From NCBI GenBank assembly GCA_963748485.1, contig CAVVJF010000004.1, forward strand, positions 1 through 64,000: 64,000 nucleotides of DNA. The letters are read 5' to 3'. The DNA is from DASRWT01 sp963748485 (GTDB lineage Bacteria > Methylomirabilota > Methylomirabilia > Rokubacteriales > CSP1-6). Below the pieces are notes generated by a model. It was not told where the DNA came from and searched no databases. It was given only the letters and a program-made list of their open reading frames with translations. Positions 42,788 to 51,301 of this stretch are shown here, in pieces. The position numbers and the translations under genes are program-made. Within the stretch, counting starts at the first letter, position 1; each line of letters begins with the position of its first letter.

Positions 42788-44263
42788 CTAGTGCGCGGTG
42801 CGGGCCTTGGCCTGCGAGCCGCGCATCGCCTCCTCGAAGGCGGCGCCTCCCATCGAGTACTCGCTACCGCCGCCCAGCGCATACGCCGTCTCGGAGTGCT
42901 GGGACAAGTCCAGGCCCGCCTGCTCGTCCTCCTCGCTGACCCGAAGCCCCATGATGCCGTCGAGCACCTTCAAGATGACGGTCGTCATCACGAATCCGAG
43001 CACGAGCGTGACCACCACCGCCATCGCCTGGATCAGGAGCTGCTTGGGATTGCCGTAGAGGAGTCCGTCGGCGCCCGCCTCGTTGACGGCCTTGGTGGCG
43101 AAGACGCCGGTGGCGAGCGCGCCCCAGGTGCCGCCCACGCCGTGCACGCCTACCACGTCCAGCGAGTCGTCATAGCCGATCTTCGTCTTGATGTTGCACG
43201 CGCTGTAGCAGATCACGCCCGCCACCGCGCCGATCACAATGGAGGCCATGGGGGTGACGAAGCCCGCCGCGGGGGTGATCGCCACGAGCCCGGCCACCGC
43301 GCCCGACGCCGCCCCCAGCACGGTGGGCTTGCCGCGCGAAGCCCACTCGGTGAACATCCACCCCAGTACCGCCGCCGCCGCCGCGGTGTTGGTGGTCATG
43401 AAGGCGTGCCCGGCGAGGCCGTTGGCGCCCAGCGCGCTGCCCGCGTTGAAGCCGAACCACCCGAACCAGAGCAGCCCCGCTCCCATGACGGTCAGCGGCA
43501 GGTTGTGCGGCGGCATCGGATGGTGGCCGAAGCCCCGGCGCTTGCCGATGACAATGGCGGCGGCGAGCGCCGACACTCCCGAGGAGATGTGGACGACGGT
43601 GCCCCCCGCGAAGTCGAGGGCGCCGAGGTTCCGCAGCCAGCCGCCCACGCCCCAGACCCAGTGCGCGAGGGGATCGTAGACGAGCGTCGCCCACGCCAGG
43701 ATGAAGACGATGAATGTGGAGAACTTCTTCCGCTCCGCGAAGGCACCGGTGATGAGGGCGGGCGTGATCACGGCGAACATCATCTGGAAGAGCATGAACA
43801 CCTGATGGGGAATGGTCGCCGCGTAGTCGGCGTTGGGCGTCTGGCCGACGCCGCGGAGCCCCAGCCACTCGAGCCCGCCGATGATGCCGCCCTTGTCGGG
43901 TCCGAAGGCGAGGCTATAGCCCCACAGCACCCACTGCACGGAGATGAGCGCCAGGATGATGAAGCTGTGCATGAGGGTGCCGAGCGCGTTCTTCTGCCGC
44001 ACCATGCCTCCGTAGAAGAGGGCGAGGCCGGGCGCGGTCATCAGCAGCACCAGGGCCGTGGAGGTCAGCACCCAGGCGGTGTCCCCCGAGTCGATCTTGG
44101 GGGGCGCGGGCGCGGCGGGGGCCGCTCCTTCCGCCTTCGGCGCCTCCGTCTTCGGCACTTCCGCCGCCGGAGCGGCGGGGGCCTGCGCCCATGCCGTAGT
44201 CCCCGCAAGAACGAGCACGCTCAGGAACAGCACGACCGCGACGATTCGTTCGACTTTCCCCAC
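42788..44263 (-). CDS. amtB: Ammonium transporter Amt
   Basis: A 491-residue channel with a cleavable signal peptide (about 1-26), an Ala/Pro/Lys-rich linker to residue 57, then eleven transmembrane segments starting at DTAWVLTSTALVLLMTAPGLALFYGGMVRQKN. Family positions seen: YDPLAHWVWGVGGWL (pore His in the AHWVW loop region), LGAGVVVH-like FAGGTVVHISSGVSALAAAI and VVGVHGVGGTWGALATGVFA. The cytoplasmic tail would bind GlnK/GlnB, whose gene lies 48 bases upstream. Confidence 0.95.
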   Translation of the reverse strand: MGKVERIVAVVLFLSVLVLAGTTAWAQAPAAPAAEVPKTEAPKAEGAAPAAPAPPKIDSGDTAWVLTSTALVLLMTAPGLALFYGGMVRQKNALGTLMHSFIILALISVQWVLWGYSLAFGPDKGGIIGGLEWLGLRGVGQTPNADYAATIPHQVFMLFQMMFAVITPALITGAFAERKKFSTFIVFILAWATLVYDPLAHWVWGVGGWLRNLGALDFAGGTVVHISSGVSALAAAIVIGKRRGFGHHPMPPHNLPLTVMGAGLLWFGWFGFNAGSALGANGLAGHAFMTTNTAAAAAVLGWMFTEWASRGKPTVLGAASGAVAGLVAITPAAGFVTPMASIVIGAVAGVICYSACNIKTKIGYDDSLDVVGVHGVGGTWGALATGVFATKAVNEAGADGLLYGNPKQLLIQAMAVVVTLVLGFVMTTVILKVLDGIMGLRVSEEDEQAGLDLSQHSETAYALGGGSEYSMGGAAFEEAMRGSQAKARTAH

Positions 44264-44311
44264 CGTATCCTCCTTGGTCGCGGCCCTGGGAGCCGGGCTC
44301 GCGTGTATGAC

Positions 44312-44650
44312 TCAGAGCGCGCTCTCGTCTCGCTCGCCCGTCCGGATTCGAATAGCCGTGTCCACCGGCGTGATGAAGATCTTGCCGTCCCCGATGTTCC
44401 CCGTCTTTGCGGCCCCGGCGAGCACGCCGGTCACCTTGTCGAGCAGGTTGTCGGGCACGACGACCTCGACCTTGATCTTCGGGAGGAAGTCCACCGTGTA
44501 CTCGCCGCCTCGGTAGAGCTCGGTATGCCCCTTCTGCCGGCCGAACCCCCTCACCTCGGACACGGTCATGCCGATGACCCCGATGCCGGTGAGGGCCTCC
44601 TTCACCTCGTCGAGCTTGAACGGCTTGATGATCGCTTCGATCTTTTTCAT
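44312..44650 (-). CDS. glnB: Nitrogen regulatory protein P-II
   Basis: A 112-residue P-II trimer protein. MKKIEAIIKPFKLDEVKEALTGIGVIGMTV is the standard opening; the T-loop reads KGHTELYRGGEYTVDFLPK with the uridylylation Tyr51; GDGKIFITPVDTAIRIRTGE is the family C-terminus. Being first in a glnB/glnK-amtB pair with a sigma-54 promoter, it probably functions as GlnK, gating AmtB and reporting 2-oxoglutarate and ATP/ADP. Confidence 0.96.
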   Translation of the reverse strand: MKKIEAIIKPFKLDEVKEALTGIGVIGMTVSEVRGFGRQKGHTELYRGGEYTVDFLPKIKVEVVVPDNLLDKVTGVLAGAAKTGNIGDGKIFITPVDTAIRIRTGERDESAL

Positions 44651-44673
44651 GGTCGCCTCCCGGCGCGGCGAAT

Positions 44674-44689
44674 TGCACCTAGCGTGCCC
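44674..44689 (-). promoter_or_regulatory. Sigma-54 (-24/-12) promoter of glnB-amtB
   Basis: On the minus strand GGGCACGCTAGGTGCA has GG and GC exactly 10 bases apart and matches GGCAC-N5-nTGCA. It ends 23 bases upstream of the glnB start, with a GGGAGG ribosome site in between. The remaining gap 44690-44833 shows no gene. Confidence 0.72.
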
Positions 44690-44833
44690 GCCGCGGGCTG
44701 GGAGGTCGAGGGCTCGAAAATCAAGGCGTTACGGCGGGGGTCGACCGGCGCACGGAGGCGCCGGCTGCCCATGGAATAGGCAGGGGCCTCGCAACTGCCT
44801 CGGCGCTAGGCAGGCTGGCGCCGAACTGGGCGG

Positions 44834-45227
44834 CTAGCGTCGGTCAGCGCGAGGACGCGCCACGGCGGGAACGGGCGTGGTCAACGCCAAGGCCTCGTCG
44901 ACGGCGGCGCGAACGTCGTGGAGATCGGCGGTCTTGCGTGCGGCTCGCACGCCGGGGACGGAGAAGCCGCCGTCGTCGGGGACGAGCGCCGAGCACATGA
45001 TGACCGGCGTCTTCATTCCCAACCGATCGAGGGGCGCGGAGGAAGTCCAGCCCGTTCATTCGCGGGAGCCGGAGATCGAGCACGATGAGATCCGGACGCG
45101 AGCGCTCAAGCACGCCCAAGGCCTCGAGCCCATCGTTGGCCTCGAGCAACTGGAACCGCGACTTGAACTCGGCGGCATAGAGCCCGCGCCAGGCTGGGTC
45201 ATCGTCGACGATCAGCATGGTCCGCAT
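44834..45227 (-). pseudogene. Single-domain response regulator, frameshifted
   Basis: A CheY-like receiver. From ATG 45227 it reads MRTMLIVDDDPAWRGLYAAEFKSRF, then LIVLDLRLPRMNGLDFL with the phosphoacceptor Asp. Near 45035-45045 the frame shifts; the other frame continues as LDRLGMKTPVIMCSALVPDDGG ... VRAARKTADLHDVRAAVDEAL and stops at 44834-44836, giving the expected strand 4 (PVIMCSA) and strand 5 (RKTADLHD, with the Lys). One base removed would restore about 130 residues. It precedes no output domain and may partner the NtrC-class regulator next to it. Real decay or an assembly error. Confidence 0.65.
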
Positions 45228-45340
45228 CAGCCGGTCTCGAGCCCTCAACCAAGCAATAGGGCTGCCGAGTAGAGAAGATCGACAATCCGGACACTTGGGT
45301 GGGCGCACGCCGGGAGAGGGGTTAACGCCCTGACGTCATG

Positions 45341-45357
45341 CTGTCCGCGGGGGACAG
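45341..45357. repeat. Dyad CTGTCC-N5-GGACAG after the NtrC-class gene
   Basis: Six-base arms CTGTCC and GGACAG around 5 bases lie immediately past the regulator stop and upstream of the response-regulator gene. The core TGTC...GACA is shared with the dyad at 46760-46777, hinting at a common regulator; it could also be a simple hairpin. Confidence 0.4.
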
Positions 45358-46716
45358 TTACGCGCGACGCTGCGGGATGCCGTGCCGCCGCATCTTCGAG
45401 TAGAGCGTGGGACGCCGGAGCCCCAGCACCGCGGCGGCGGCCTGCTTGTTCCACCCGGTCGATTCGAGCGCCCGCACGATGGACACGCGCTCGATCTCCT
45501 CGAGGGAGCCCGACGACGGCTGGGATGCCGTCACGCTGCCGGCCTCGGCGCGGAGCGACTCGGGCAGGTCGGACAGCGTGATCTCCTTGCCCCGCGCCAC
45601 CAGCACCGCGCGCTCGATGGCGTGCTCGAGCTCGCGGACATTGCCAGGCCACTGATAGGCGAGCAGGCGGCGGTAGGCCTCGGGGGCGATGCCCTCGACG
45701 GGACGCATGTGCTTCTCGCGGAAGCGCTCGAGGAAGGCCTTCGCGAGCAGCGCGGTGTCCGACCCGCGCTCGCGAAGCGGCGGCATCGACACCGTCACCG
45801 TGTTGATGCGGAAGTAGAGATCCTGGCGCAGCTTGCCCTCGCGCACCGCCGTCTCGGCGTCCCGATTCGTCGAGCACAGCAGGCGGAAGTCCACCGGCAC
45901 CGTGCGCGAGCCGCCGAGGCGGCGTACCTGCCGGTCCTCGAGCACGCGCAACAGCTTCGCCTGCAGATCCATCGGCATCTCGGTGATCTCGTCGAGCAGC
46001 ACCGAGCCCTTGCGCGCCTCTTCCAGGAGACCGGGCTTGTCGGTGGTAGCCCCGGTGAAGGCACCCTTGACGTGACCGAACAGCTCCGACACGATGAGAT
46101 CTTTCGGCAGGGCCGCGCAGTTGATCTTCACCATGGGGCCGCCCGCGCGCGTGCTCTTGGCGTGCAGCGCGTTCGCCGCCAGCTCCTTGCCGGTGCCGCT
46201 CTCGCCCACGATGAGGACGTTGGCGTCCGAGCCGGCCACCGACTCCAGGAGGTCAAACATGCGCCGCATGGACGGCGAGCCGCCGAGGAGCTCGCCCAGC
46301 CCACTCTGCTCCGCGAGCTTCCGCTTGAGGTCCGAGGTCTCGGCGAGCAGGTGCCGGCGCTCGAGCGCCTTGGCCACGAGCGTCAGCATCTCGGCGCCGT
46401 CGAACGGCTTGGCCACGAAGTGGAAGGCGCCCTGTTTGGTCGCCTCCACCGCCTTGGAGATCGACGAGTGGCCGGTCATGATGATGACTTCGATGGCCGG
46501 GTCCTTGCTCTTGAGCTGCTGCAGTAGCGCGAGGCCGTCGCCGTCCGGAAGGACGAGGTCCACCAAGGCGAGCGAGAAATCTCGCTCCCTCATCTGCCCG
46601 ATGGCGGAGACCGCGTCGCCCGCAACCCCGACGTCGTAGCCTTCGCCCTCCAGCACGATGCGCAGCCAATCGGCAATCGCGGGCTCGTCGTCGACCAGGA
46701 GAATACGAGGCTTCAT
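45358..46716 (-). CDS. Sigma-54-dependent response regulator, NtrC class
   Basis: A 452-residue activator. Receiver (3-118) with Asp9-Asp10, phosphoacceptor Asp53 (ALVDLVLPDGDG) and Lys in FVAKPFDG. AAA+ domain with Walker A GESGTGKE (171-178), the sigma-54 contact loop GAFTGA (218-223), Walker B GSVLLDEITEMP and R-finger region PPLRERGSD. C-terminal Fis-type HTH: SIVRALESTGWNKQAAAAVLGLRRPTLYSKMRRHGI. GGAGGG precedes ATG 46716. It is the only sigma-54 activator in the window and could act on the three nitrogen promoters, but no NtrB-like kinase is adjacent, so the NtrC label is not secure. Confidence 0.88.
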   Translation of the reverse strand: MKPRILLVDDEPAIADWLRIVLEGEGYDVGVAGDAVSAIGQMRERDFSLALVDLVLPDGDGLALLQQLKSKDPAIEVIIMTGHSSISKAVEATKQGAFHFVAKPFDGAEMLTLVAKALERRHLLAETSDLKRKLAEQSGLGELLGGSPSMRRMFDLLESVAGSDANVLIVGESGTGKELAANALHAKSTRAGGPMVKINCAALPKDLIVSELFGHVKGAFTGATTDKPGLLEEARKGSVLLDEITEMPMDLQAKLLRVLEDRQVRRLGGSRTVPVDFRLLCSTNRDAETAVREGKLRQDLYFRINTVTVSMPPLRERGSDTALLAKAFLERFREKHMRPVEGIAPEAYRRLLAYQWPGNVRELEHAIERAVLVARGKEITLSDLPESLRAEAGSVTASQPSSGSLEEIERVSIVRALESTGWNKQAAAAVLGLRRPTLYSKMRRHGIPQRRA

Positions 46717-46759
46717 GCTCCCTCCATTGCTCCTTTCCAGCCTAGCATGGGGAGGCCTT

Positions 46760-46777
46760 GTGTCACCAGAGTGACAC
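46760..46777. promoter_or_regulatory. Perfect dyad GTGTCAC-N4-GTGACAC
   Basis: Seven-base arms (46760-46766 and 46771-46777) lie 44 to 61 bases upstream of the NtrC-class regulator start, in the 208-base divergent gap with the F420-dependent oxidoreductase gene. Probable operator, perhaps for autoregulation. Confidence 0.55.
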
Positions 46778-46924
46778 TGAAGATTCCGACAATGACCACC
46801 ACATCGCATACTTAGATGCAGGTATAGAAATGTTTACCCAATCCCAGGCCGGCCGAGGTAGGAGGCCGTCCCCCACCATCTATAAGAGCCCGCGTGCTTG
46901 ACAGGCCTAGGGGTGGCGCGCAAT

Positions 46925-47899
46925 ATGGCGCCCATGCAATTCGGCTTTGCGCTGCAGGGCCGTGGGCCCCTCTCCAAGCCGGACATCCTGTTCAAGCTCG
47001 CTCAGCGCGGCGACCGCCTTCGCTACCATTCGCTGTTCGTCACCGACCATGTCGTGATCCCGGTGGAGATCGAGTCGGCCTATCCGTACTCGGCCAACGG
47101 GCGGGTGGCGGGTGACTGGAAGGAAGGCTACCTCGAGCCGCTGCCGCTCATGGCCCACCTCGCCGCGCTGACCAAGCGCATCCGCATCGGCACCAGCGTG
47201 CTGATCATCCCGTACCGCAATCCCGTGGTCACCGCGAAGATGCTTGCGACCATGGACGTCCTCTCCGGCGGCCGCATCATCCTGGGCGCCGGCGTAGGCT
47301 GGATGGAGGAGGAGTTCCAGGCGCTGGGCGCTCCCTCCTACAAGGAGCGGGGACGGGTGACGGACGAGTTCATCCGCCTGATGCGGGAGATCTGGTCGCG
47401 CGAGCCCGTGGACTTCAGGGGCCAGTACTACACCCTCGGCCGCGTCAGTGCTTTGCCCAAGCCCATGCAGAAAGGCGGCATTCCCGTGTGGACGGGCGGG
47501 CACACCAATCCCGCGCTCCGCCGCGCCGGCCAGGTGGCCGACGGCTGGCATCCCATCGGGCTGCGGCCGCCGGGGCTGCTCGAGCCGAAGGAGTACGCGG
47601 AGAAGGCGGCGGTGGTCCGCGACTGGGCGCGCAAGGCGGGGCGGGACCCGAAGGCGATCACGATGAGCTACCGCGTGCCGCTCGAGATCCGGCCGCGAGG
47701 GGCCAAGCCCACGGGTGGCGATCGGACACTGTTCCGCGGCACCGCCGCCGAAGTGATCGAGGACATTCGCACGTATCAGCGCCTCGGCGTCACCCACTTC
47801 GTCTGGGACCTCACGGCCCCCGACCTCAAGGGCGCTCTCGCCCTGCTCGACCGCTTCGCCGCCGACGTGCGGCCCAAGGTCCAGCGACTCCCGCGGTAG
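46925..47899 (+). CDS. F420-dependent LLM-class oxidoreductase
   Basis: A 324-residue TIM-barrel luciferase-like enzyme. The pattern QFGFALQGRGPLSKPDILFKLAQRGDRLRYHSLFVTDHVVIP, IRIGTSVLIIPYRNPVVTAKMLATMDVLSGGRIILGAGVGWMEEEF and GGIPVWTGGHTNPALRRAGQVADGWHPIG is typical of the F420-using branch. AGGGGTGG precedes ATG 46925; GTG 46898 and ATG 46934 are alternatives. It opens the F420 gene run, so use of F420 rather than FMN is well supported by context. Substrate unknown. Confidence 0.87.
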   Translation: MAPMQFGFALQGRGPLSKPDILFKLAQRGDRLRYHSLFVTDHVVIPVEIESAYPYSANGRVAGDWKEGYLEPLPLMAHLAALTKRIRIGTSVLIIPYRNPVVTAKMLATMDVLSGGRIILGAGVGWMEEEFQALGAPSYKERGRVTDEFIRLMREIWSREPVDFRGQYYTLGRVSALPKPMQKGGIPVWTGGHTNPALRRAGQVADGWHPIGLRPPGLLEPKEYAEKAAVVRDWARKAGRDPKAITMSYRVPLEIRPRGAKPTGGDRTLFRGTAAEVIEDIRTYQRLGVTHFVWDLTAPDLKGALALLDRFAADVRPKVQRLPR

Positions 47900-47905
47900 C
47901 GGGCC

Positions 47906-48340
47906 ATGGCGGTATTGCCCGAGCGCGTCGCGGGCTTCATCTCCGCCGGCCGCGTGGGCCGCCTCGGCACCGCGGACGCCTCGGGGCAGCCTTTCGTGGT
48001 TCCCTTCTGCTACGCCTGGGACGGCTCCGCCCTCTACTCCGCTATTGACGCCAAGCCCAAGCGCCTCCCCGCGGGCAGCCTGCGCCGCGTGCGCAATATC
48101 CAGGACAACCCGCGAGTGAGCGTGGTCATCGACGAGTACGACGAGGACTGGAGCCGCCTTCGCTGGGTCGTCATCCAGGGCCGCGCCGAGATCCTGACCG
48201 GGGGACCGGAGTTCCAGCGGGGCGCGAGCCTGCTCCTCGACAAGTACCCCCAGTACCGGCGCATGGGCCTCGCGCGCGAGGCGGGCACCATGGTGAAGAT
48301 CACGCCGGGCCGCATCAGCCACTGGAGCTTCACGGAATGA
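47906..48340 (+). CDS. PPOX-class F420-dependent enzyme (split-barrel FDOR)
   Basis: A 144-residue split beta-barrel protein of the flavin/deazaflavin oxidoreductase group (TIGR03668-like): AGFISAGRVGRLGTADASGQPFVVPFCYAWDGSALYSAIDAKPKR, NIQDNPRVSVVIDEYDEDWSRLRWVVIQGRAEIL and a C-terminal TPGRISHWSF. These bind F420 and reduce varied substrates. ATG at 47906 is 6 bases after the LLM gene and its stop overlaps cofG as ATGA. Confidence 0.87.
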   Translation: MAVLPERVAGFISAGRVGRLGTADASGQPFVVPFCYAWDGSALYSAIDAKPKRLPAGSLRRVRNIQDNPRVSVVIDEYDEDWSRLRWVVIQGRAEILTGGPEFQRGASLLLDKYPQYRRMGLAREAGTMVKITPGRISHWSFTE

Positions 48341-49524
48341 GCCTGATCGACCGCGGCCTCGCCCGCGCCGCAGCCGGACGGGCCCCCGAGGCGTCACAGG
48401 CCGAGGCCCTCCTCGCGACGCCGGACGAGCGCCTCCCCGAGCTGCTCGCCGCCGCCGGCGCCCTCCGCGACCGGGGCCACGGCCACGTCCTGACCTTCTC
48501 CGCGAAGGTGTTCGTGCCGCTCACCACTCTCTGCCGCGACTACTGTGGCTACTGCACGTTCCGGAAGGATCCGGGCCAACCGGGCGCCCATACCCTGACG
48601 CCCGACGAGGTGATCGCCCTCGTCCAGGCCGGCGAGCGGCTGGGCGCCAAGGAGGCCCTCTTCTCGCTGGGCGACAAACCCGAGGCCGCCTTCGCGGAGC
48701 ATCGCGAGTTCCTGCGCCGCATGGGCCACCGCACCACCCTCGGGTATCTCCGCGCCGTCGCCGAGCGCGTGATCGCCGAGTCCTCGCTCTTGCCCCATGC
48801 CAATCCCGGCCTCATGTCGGAGCGCGATCTCTCCGCGCTTCGCGAGGTCAACGTGAGCATGGGCATCATGCTGGAGACCACGTCGGAGCGCCTGCTGGGC
48901 CCCGGCATGGCACACGATCGCGCGCCCGACAAGATTCCGGCGCGCCGGCTCAAGACCATCGCGCTCGCGGGCAAGCTGCAGATCCCCTTCACGACCGGCA
49001 TCCTCATCGGCATCGGGGAAACGCATGCCGAGCGCGTGGACGCCCTCCTGGCCATTCGCGATCTTCACGAGCGACACGGCCACATCCAGGAAGTCATCGT
49101 CCAGAACTTCCGCGCCAAGCCCACCATCCCCATGCGCGGCGTACCCGATCCCACCCTGCCGGACCTGGCGCGTACGATCGCGGTCGCCCGCCTCCTCCTC
49201 GGCCCGGCCATGAACATCCAGGCCCCGCCGAATCTCGCCGACGCGGGCTACGGCGGGCTGCCCGCCGCCGGCCTCAACGACTGGGGCGGGATCTCGCCGC
49301 TGACGCCGGACCACATCAATCCCGAGCGCCCCTGGCCGCTCTTGCGGGAGCTGCGGCGTGTGACGGAGGAGGCCGGCCACATCTTGCGCGAGCGCCTCGC
49401 CGTCTATCCGGAGTACGCTAGACGTCCGGAGTTCGTGGATGGGCGCCTGCGCCCGGCGGTGGCCCGCCTCACCGGCCCCGACGGCCTCGTGCGCCAGGAC
49501 CTCGAGCGCTGGAGAAAGTGGTAA
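48337..49524 (+). CDS. cofG: 7,8-didemethyl-8-hydroxy-5-deazariboflavin synthase subunit CofG
   Basis: A 395-residue radical SAM enzyme that, with CofH, makes the F0 chromophore of F420. The 4Fe-4S motif C-x3-C-x2-C is Cys66, Cys70, Cys73 in PLTTLCRDYCGYCTFRKDPG, followed by LFSLGDKPE, HANPGLMSERDL, SMGIMLETTSERL and PFTTGILIGIGET. These match CofG rather than CofH. Start at 48337 overlaps the PPOX-class gene by ATGA. Standalone CofG and CofH, not the fused FbiC, is notable for taxonomy. Confidence 0.95.
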   Translation: MSLIDRGLARAAAGRAPEASQAEALLATPDERLPELLAAAGALRDRGHGHVLTFSAKVFVPLTTLCRDYCGYCTFRKDPGQPGAHTLTPDEVIALVQAGERLGAKEALFSLGDKPEAAFAEHREFLRRMGHRTTLGYLRAVAERVIAESSLLPHANPGLMSERDLSALREVNVSMGIMLETTSERLLGPGMAHDRAPDKIPARRLKTIALAGKLQIPFTTGILIGIGETHAERVDALLAIRDLHERHGHIQEVIVQNFRAKPTIPMRGVPDPTLPDLARTIAVARLLLGPAMNIQAPPNLADAGYGGLPAAGLNDWGGISPLTPDHINPERPWPLLRELRRVTEEAGHILRERLAVYPEYARRPEFVDGRLRPAVARLTGPDGLVRQDLERWRKW

Positions 49525-49613
49525 CTTCGAGACCCAGCGGGTTGCCCTAACCGATCGGGCCACGGTCAACATGCCAAAAGCATGGTGATATTCAATAGAC
49601 AGAAATCGAGCAC

Positions 49614-49658
49614 AACCGAAACCGCCAACCGAAACCGGCAACCGAAACCGCCAACCGG
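49614..49658. repeat. 13-bp tandem repeat, about 3.4 copies
   Basis: Unit AACCGAAACCGCC at 49614, 49627 (one change, GGC for GCC at the end) and 49640, plus the partial AACCGG at 49653. It ends 9 bases before the cofH start, with an AT-richer stretch (49564-49613) just upstream. Could be a variable-number repeat in the cofH leader. Confidence 0.85.
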
Positions 49659-49667
49659 AGACACGAC

Positions 49668-50933
49668 GTGAACACGATCAACCTCGACTGGGCGACACCG
49701 GATATCCGACGCATCCTCGGTGGGGCGCTGGACGGCGATGAAGTGAGCGTGGCCCACGGCATCCGGCTCGCCGAGGCGCAGGGGCGCGATCTCCACGCCC
49801 TCTGCCTCGTCGCCGACGAGATGCGACGCCGCCAGGCGGGCGACCTCGTCACCTACGTCGTCAACCGGAACATCAACTTCACCAACGTCTGCATCAAGCA
49901 CTGCACCTTCTGCGCCTTCAGCCGCGACCACCGGGAAGAGGAGGGTTATTTTCTGCCCCTCGACGAGGTGGTGCGGCGGGCCATCGAGGCGTGGGAGATG
50001 GGCGCCACCGAGGTGTGCATCCAGGCGGGCCTGCCGCCCAAGCTCGACGGCAGCTACTACGTCGACCTGTGCCGCGCCATCAAGGCGGCGGTGCCGGAGA
50101 TGCACCTGCACGCCTTCTCCCCCGAGGAGGTGCTCTACGGCGCCACCCGGGCGGGCATGGCCATTCCCGACTATCTCCGCACCCTGCGGGCGGCGGGCCT
50201 CGGCACCCTGCCCGGCACCTCCGCGGAGATCCTCGACCAGGGCATCCGCGACATCATCGCCAAGGGACGCATCACCGTCGAGCAGTGGCAGGAGGTCATC
50301 ACGTCGGCGCATGCCTTGGGGATCCGCACCACGTCCACCATCATGTACGGGCACATCGAGCGGCCCGAGCACTGGGTGCGCCACATGGAGCTCCTCCGGG
50401 GGATTCAGAAGCGGACGGGCGGCTTCACCGAGTTCGTGCCGCTGTCGCTCATCCACTCGGAGGCGCCGATGTATCAGCGGGGCCTGGTGCCCGGCGTGCG
50501 TCCAGGCGCCACCGGCCTCGAGGTCGTGAAGATGCACGCCCTCGCCCGCCTCATGCTCGGTCCCACCTTCCGGAACATCCAGTGCTCGTGGGTAAAGGAA
50601 GGGCCGAAGATGTCCCAGCAGCTCCTCACCTGCGGAGCCAACGATCTCGGCGGCACGCTGATCAACGAGTCGATCTCGACGTCGGCGGGAGCGGGCTATG
50701 GTCAGCTCGTCCCGCCCGCGGAGCTGCGCCGGCTCGTGCGGGACGCCGGCCGCGTCCCCGCCCGGCGCAACACCGAGTACGAGATCCTCAAGGTCTACGC
50801 GACCGAGGCCGACGACGACGTATCGCCGCTGGATGCGGTGGCGGACGCCGAGGCGCGCTTCGGCTCCTACCGCCGTCTCACCGCTTCGTCGCAGTTCCGT
50901 TTCGTCCACCCCTTGAAGACGTCGACCGGTTGA
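49668..50933 (+). CDS. cofH: 5-amino-6-(D-ribitylamino)uracil-tyrosine hydroxyphenyl transferase CofH
   Basis: A 421-residue radical SAM partner of CofG. The cluster motif is Cys75, Cys79, Cys82 in NFTNVCIKHCTFCAFSRDH. CIQAGLPPKLDGSYYVDLCRAIKAAVPEMHLHAFSPEEV, GTLPGTSAEILDQGIRDI and TTSTIMYGHIERPEHWV are all CofH/MqnE-family sequence of the CofH branch. The gene begins after a 143-base gap with a tandem repeat, so it may have its own promoter. ATG at 49668 gives a normal length. Confidence 0.95.
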   Translation: MNTINLDWATPDIRRILGGALDGDEVSVAHGIRLAEAQGRDLHALCLVADEMRRRQAGDLVTYVVNRNINFTNVCIKHCTFCAFSRDHREEEGYFLPLDEVVRRAIEAWEMGATEVCIQAGLPPKLDGSYYVDLCRAIKAAVPEMHLHAFSPEEVLYGATRAGMAIPDYLRTLRAAGLGTLPGTSAEILDQGIRDIIAKGRITVEQWQEVITSAHALGIRTTSTIMYGHIERPEHWVRHMELLRGIQKRTGGFTEFVPLSLIHSEAPMYQRGLVPGVRPGATGLEVVKMHALARLMLGPTFRNIQCSWVKEGPKMSQQLLTCGANDLGGTLINESISTSAGAGYGQLVPPAELRRLVRDAGRVPARRNTEYEILKVYATEADDDVSPLDAVADAEARFGSYRRLTASSQFRFVHPLKTSTG

Positions 50934-50997
50934 AGTAAGACTTAGGGCGCCGTTTGGCCCGACCGATTCCCTAACCCTCAAGACGGAGGCGCTCCCC

Positions 50998-51285
50998 ATG
51001 GCAAAGCAGATGTCCAAGTCCGCCATCATCGGCCACCTCGCGCAGAAGTCCGAGCTCAGTAAGAAGCAGGTGGTCGAGGTGATGGATCAGCTCCTCAATC
51101 TCGCCACGAAGGAGGCGAAGAACGTCTTCGTCGTCCCCGGCTTCGGCCGGCTCGTCCTCGCCAACCGCAAGGCCCGCATGGGCCGCAACCCGCAGACGGG
51201 CGAGCCCATCAAGATTCCGGCGAAGCGCGTGGTGAAGTTCCGCCTCTCCAAGAGCCTGAAGGACTCGGTGCTTGGAAAGAAGTAA
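50998..51285 (+). CDS. hup: HU-family DNA-binding protein
   Basis: A 95-residue HU/IHF-like protein: MSKSAIIGHLAQKSELSKKQVVEVMDQLLNLATKEAKN then VFVVPGFGRLVLANRKARMGRNPQTGEPIKIPAKRVVKFRLSKSLKD. The beta arm (RKARMGRNPQTGEPIKIP) with the DNA-intercalating Pro is intact. GGAGG stands 8 bases before ATG 50998. It lies inside the F420 gene run between cofH and cofD and is followed by a GNAT gene; no functional link to F420 is known. Confidence 0.92.
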   Translation: MAKQMSKSAIIGHLAQKSELSKKQVVEVMDQLLNLATKEAKNVFVVPGFGRLVLANRKARMGRNPQTGEPIKIPAKRVVKFRLSKSLKDSVLGKK

Positions 51286-51301
51286 AGCCCCCGAGGGGCT
51301 C

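Noticed and set aside
49525..49568. tRNA-like D-arm (GCCC...GGTTA...GGGC) after cofG on the minus strand
   Set aside because: The following bases do not form an anticodon stem or T arm, so no tRNA or convincing remnant can be folded.
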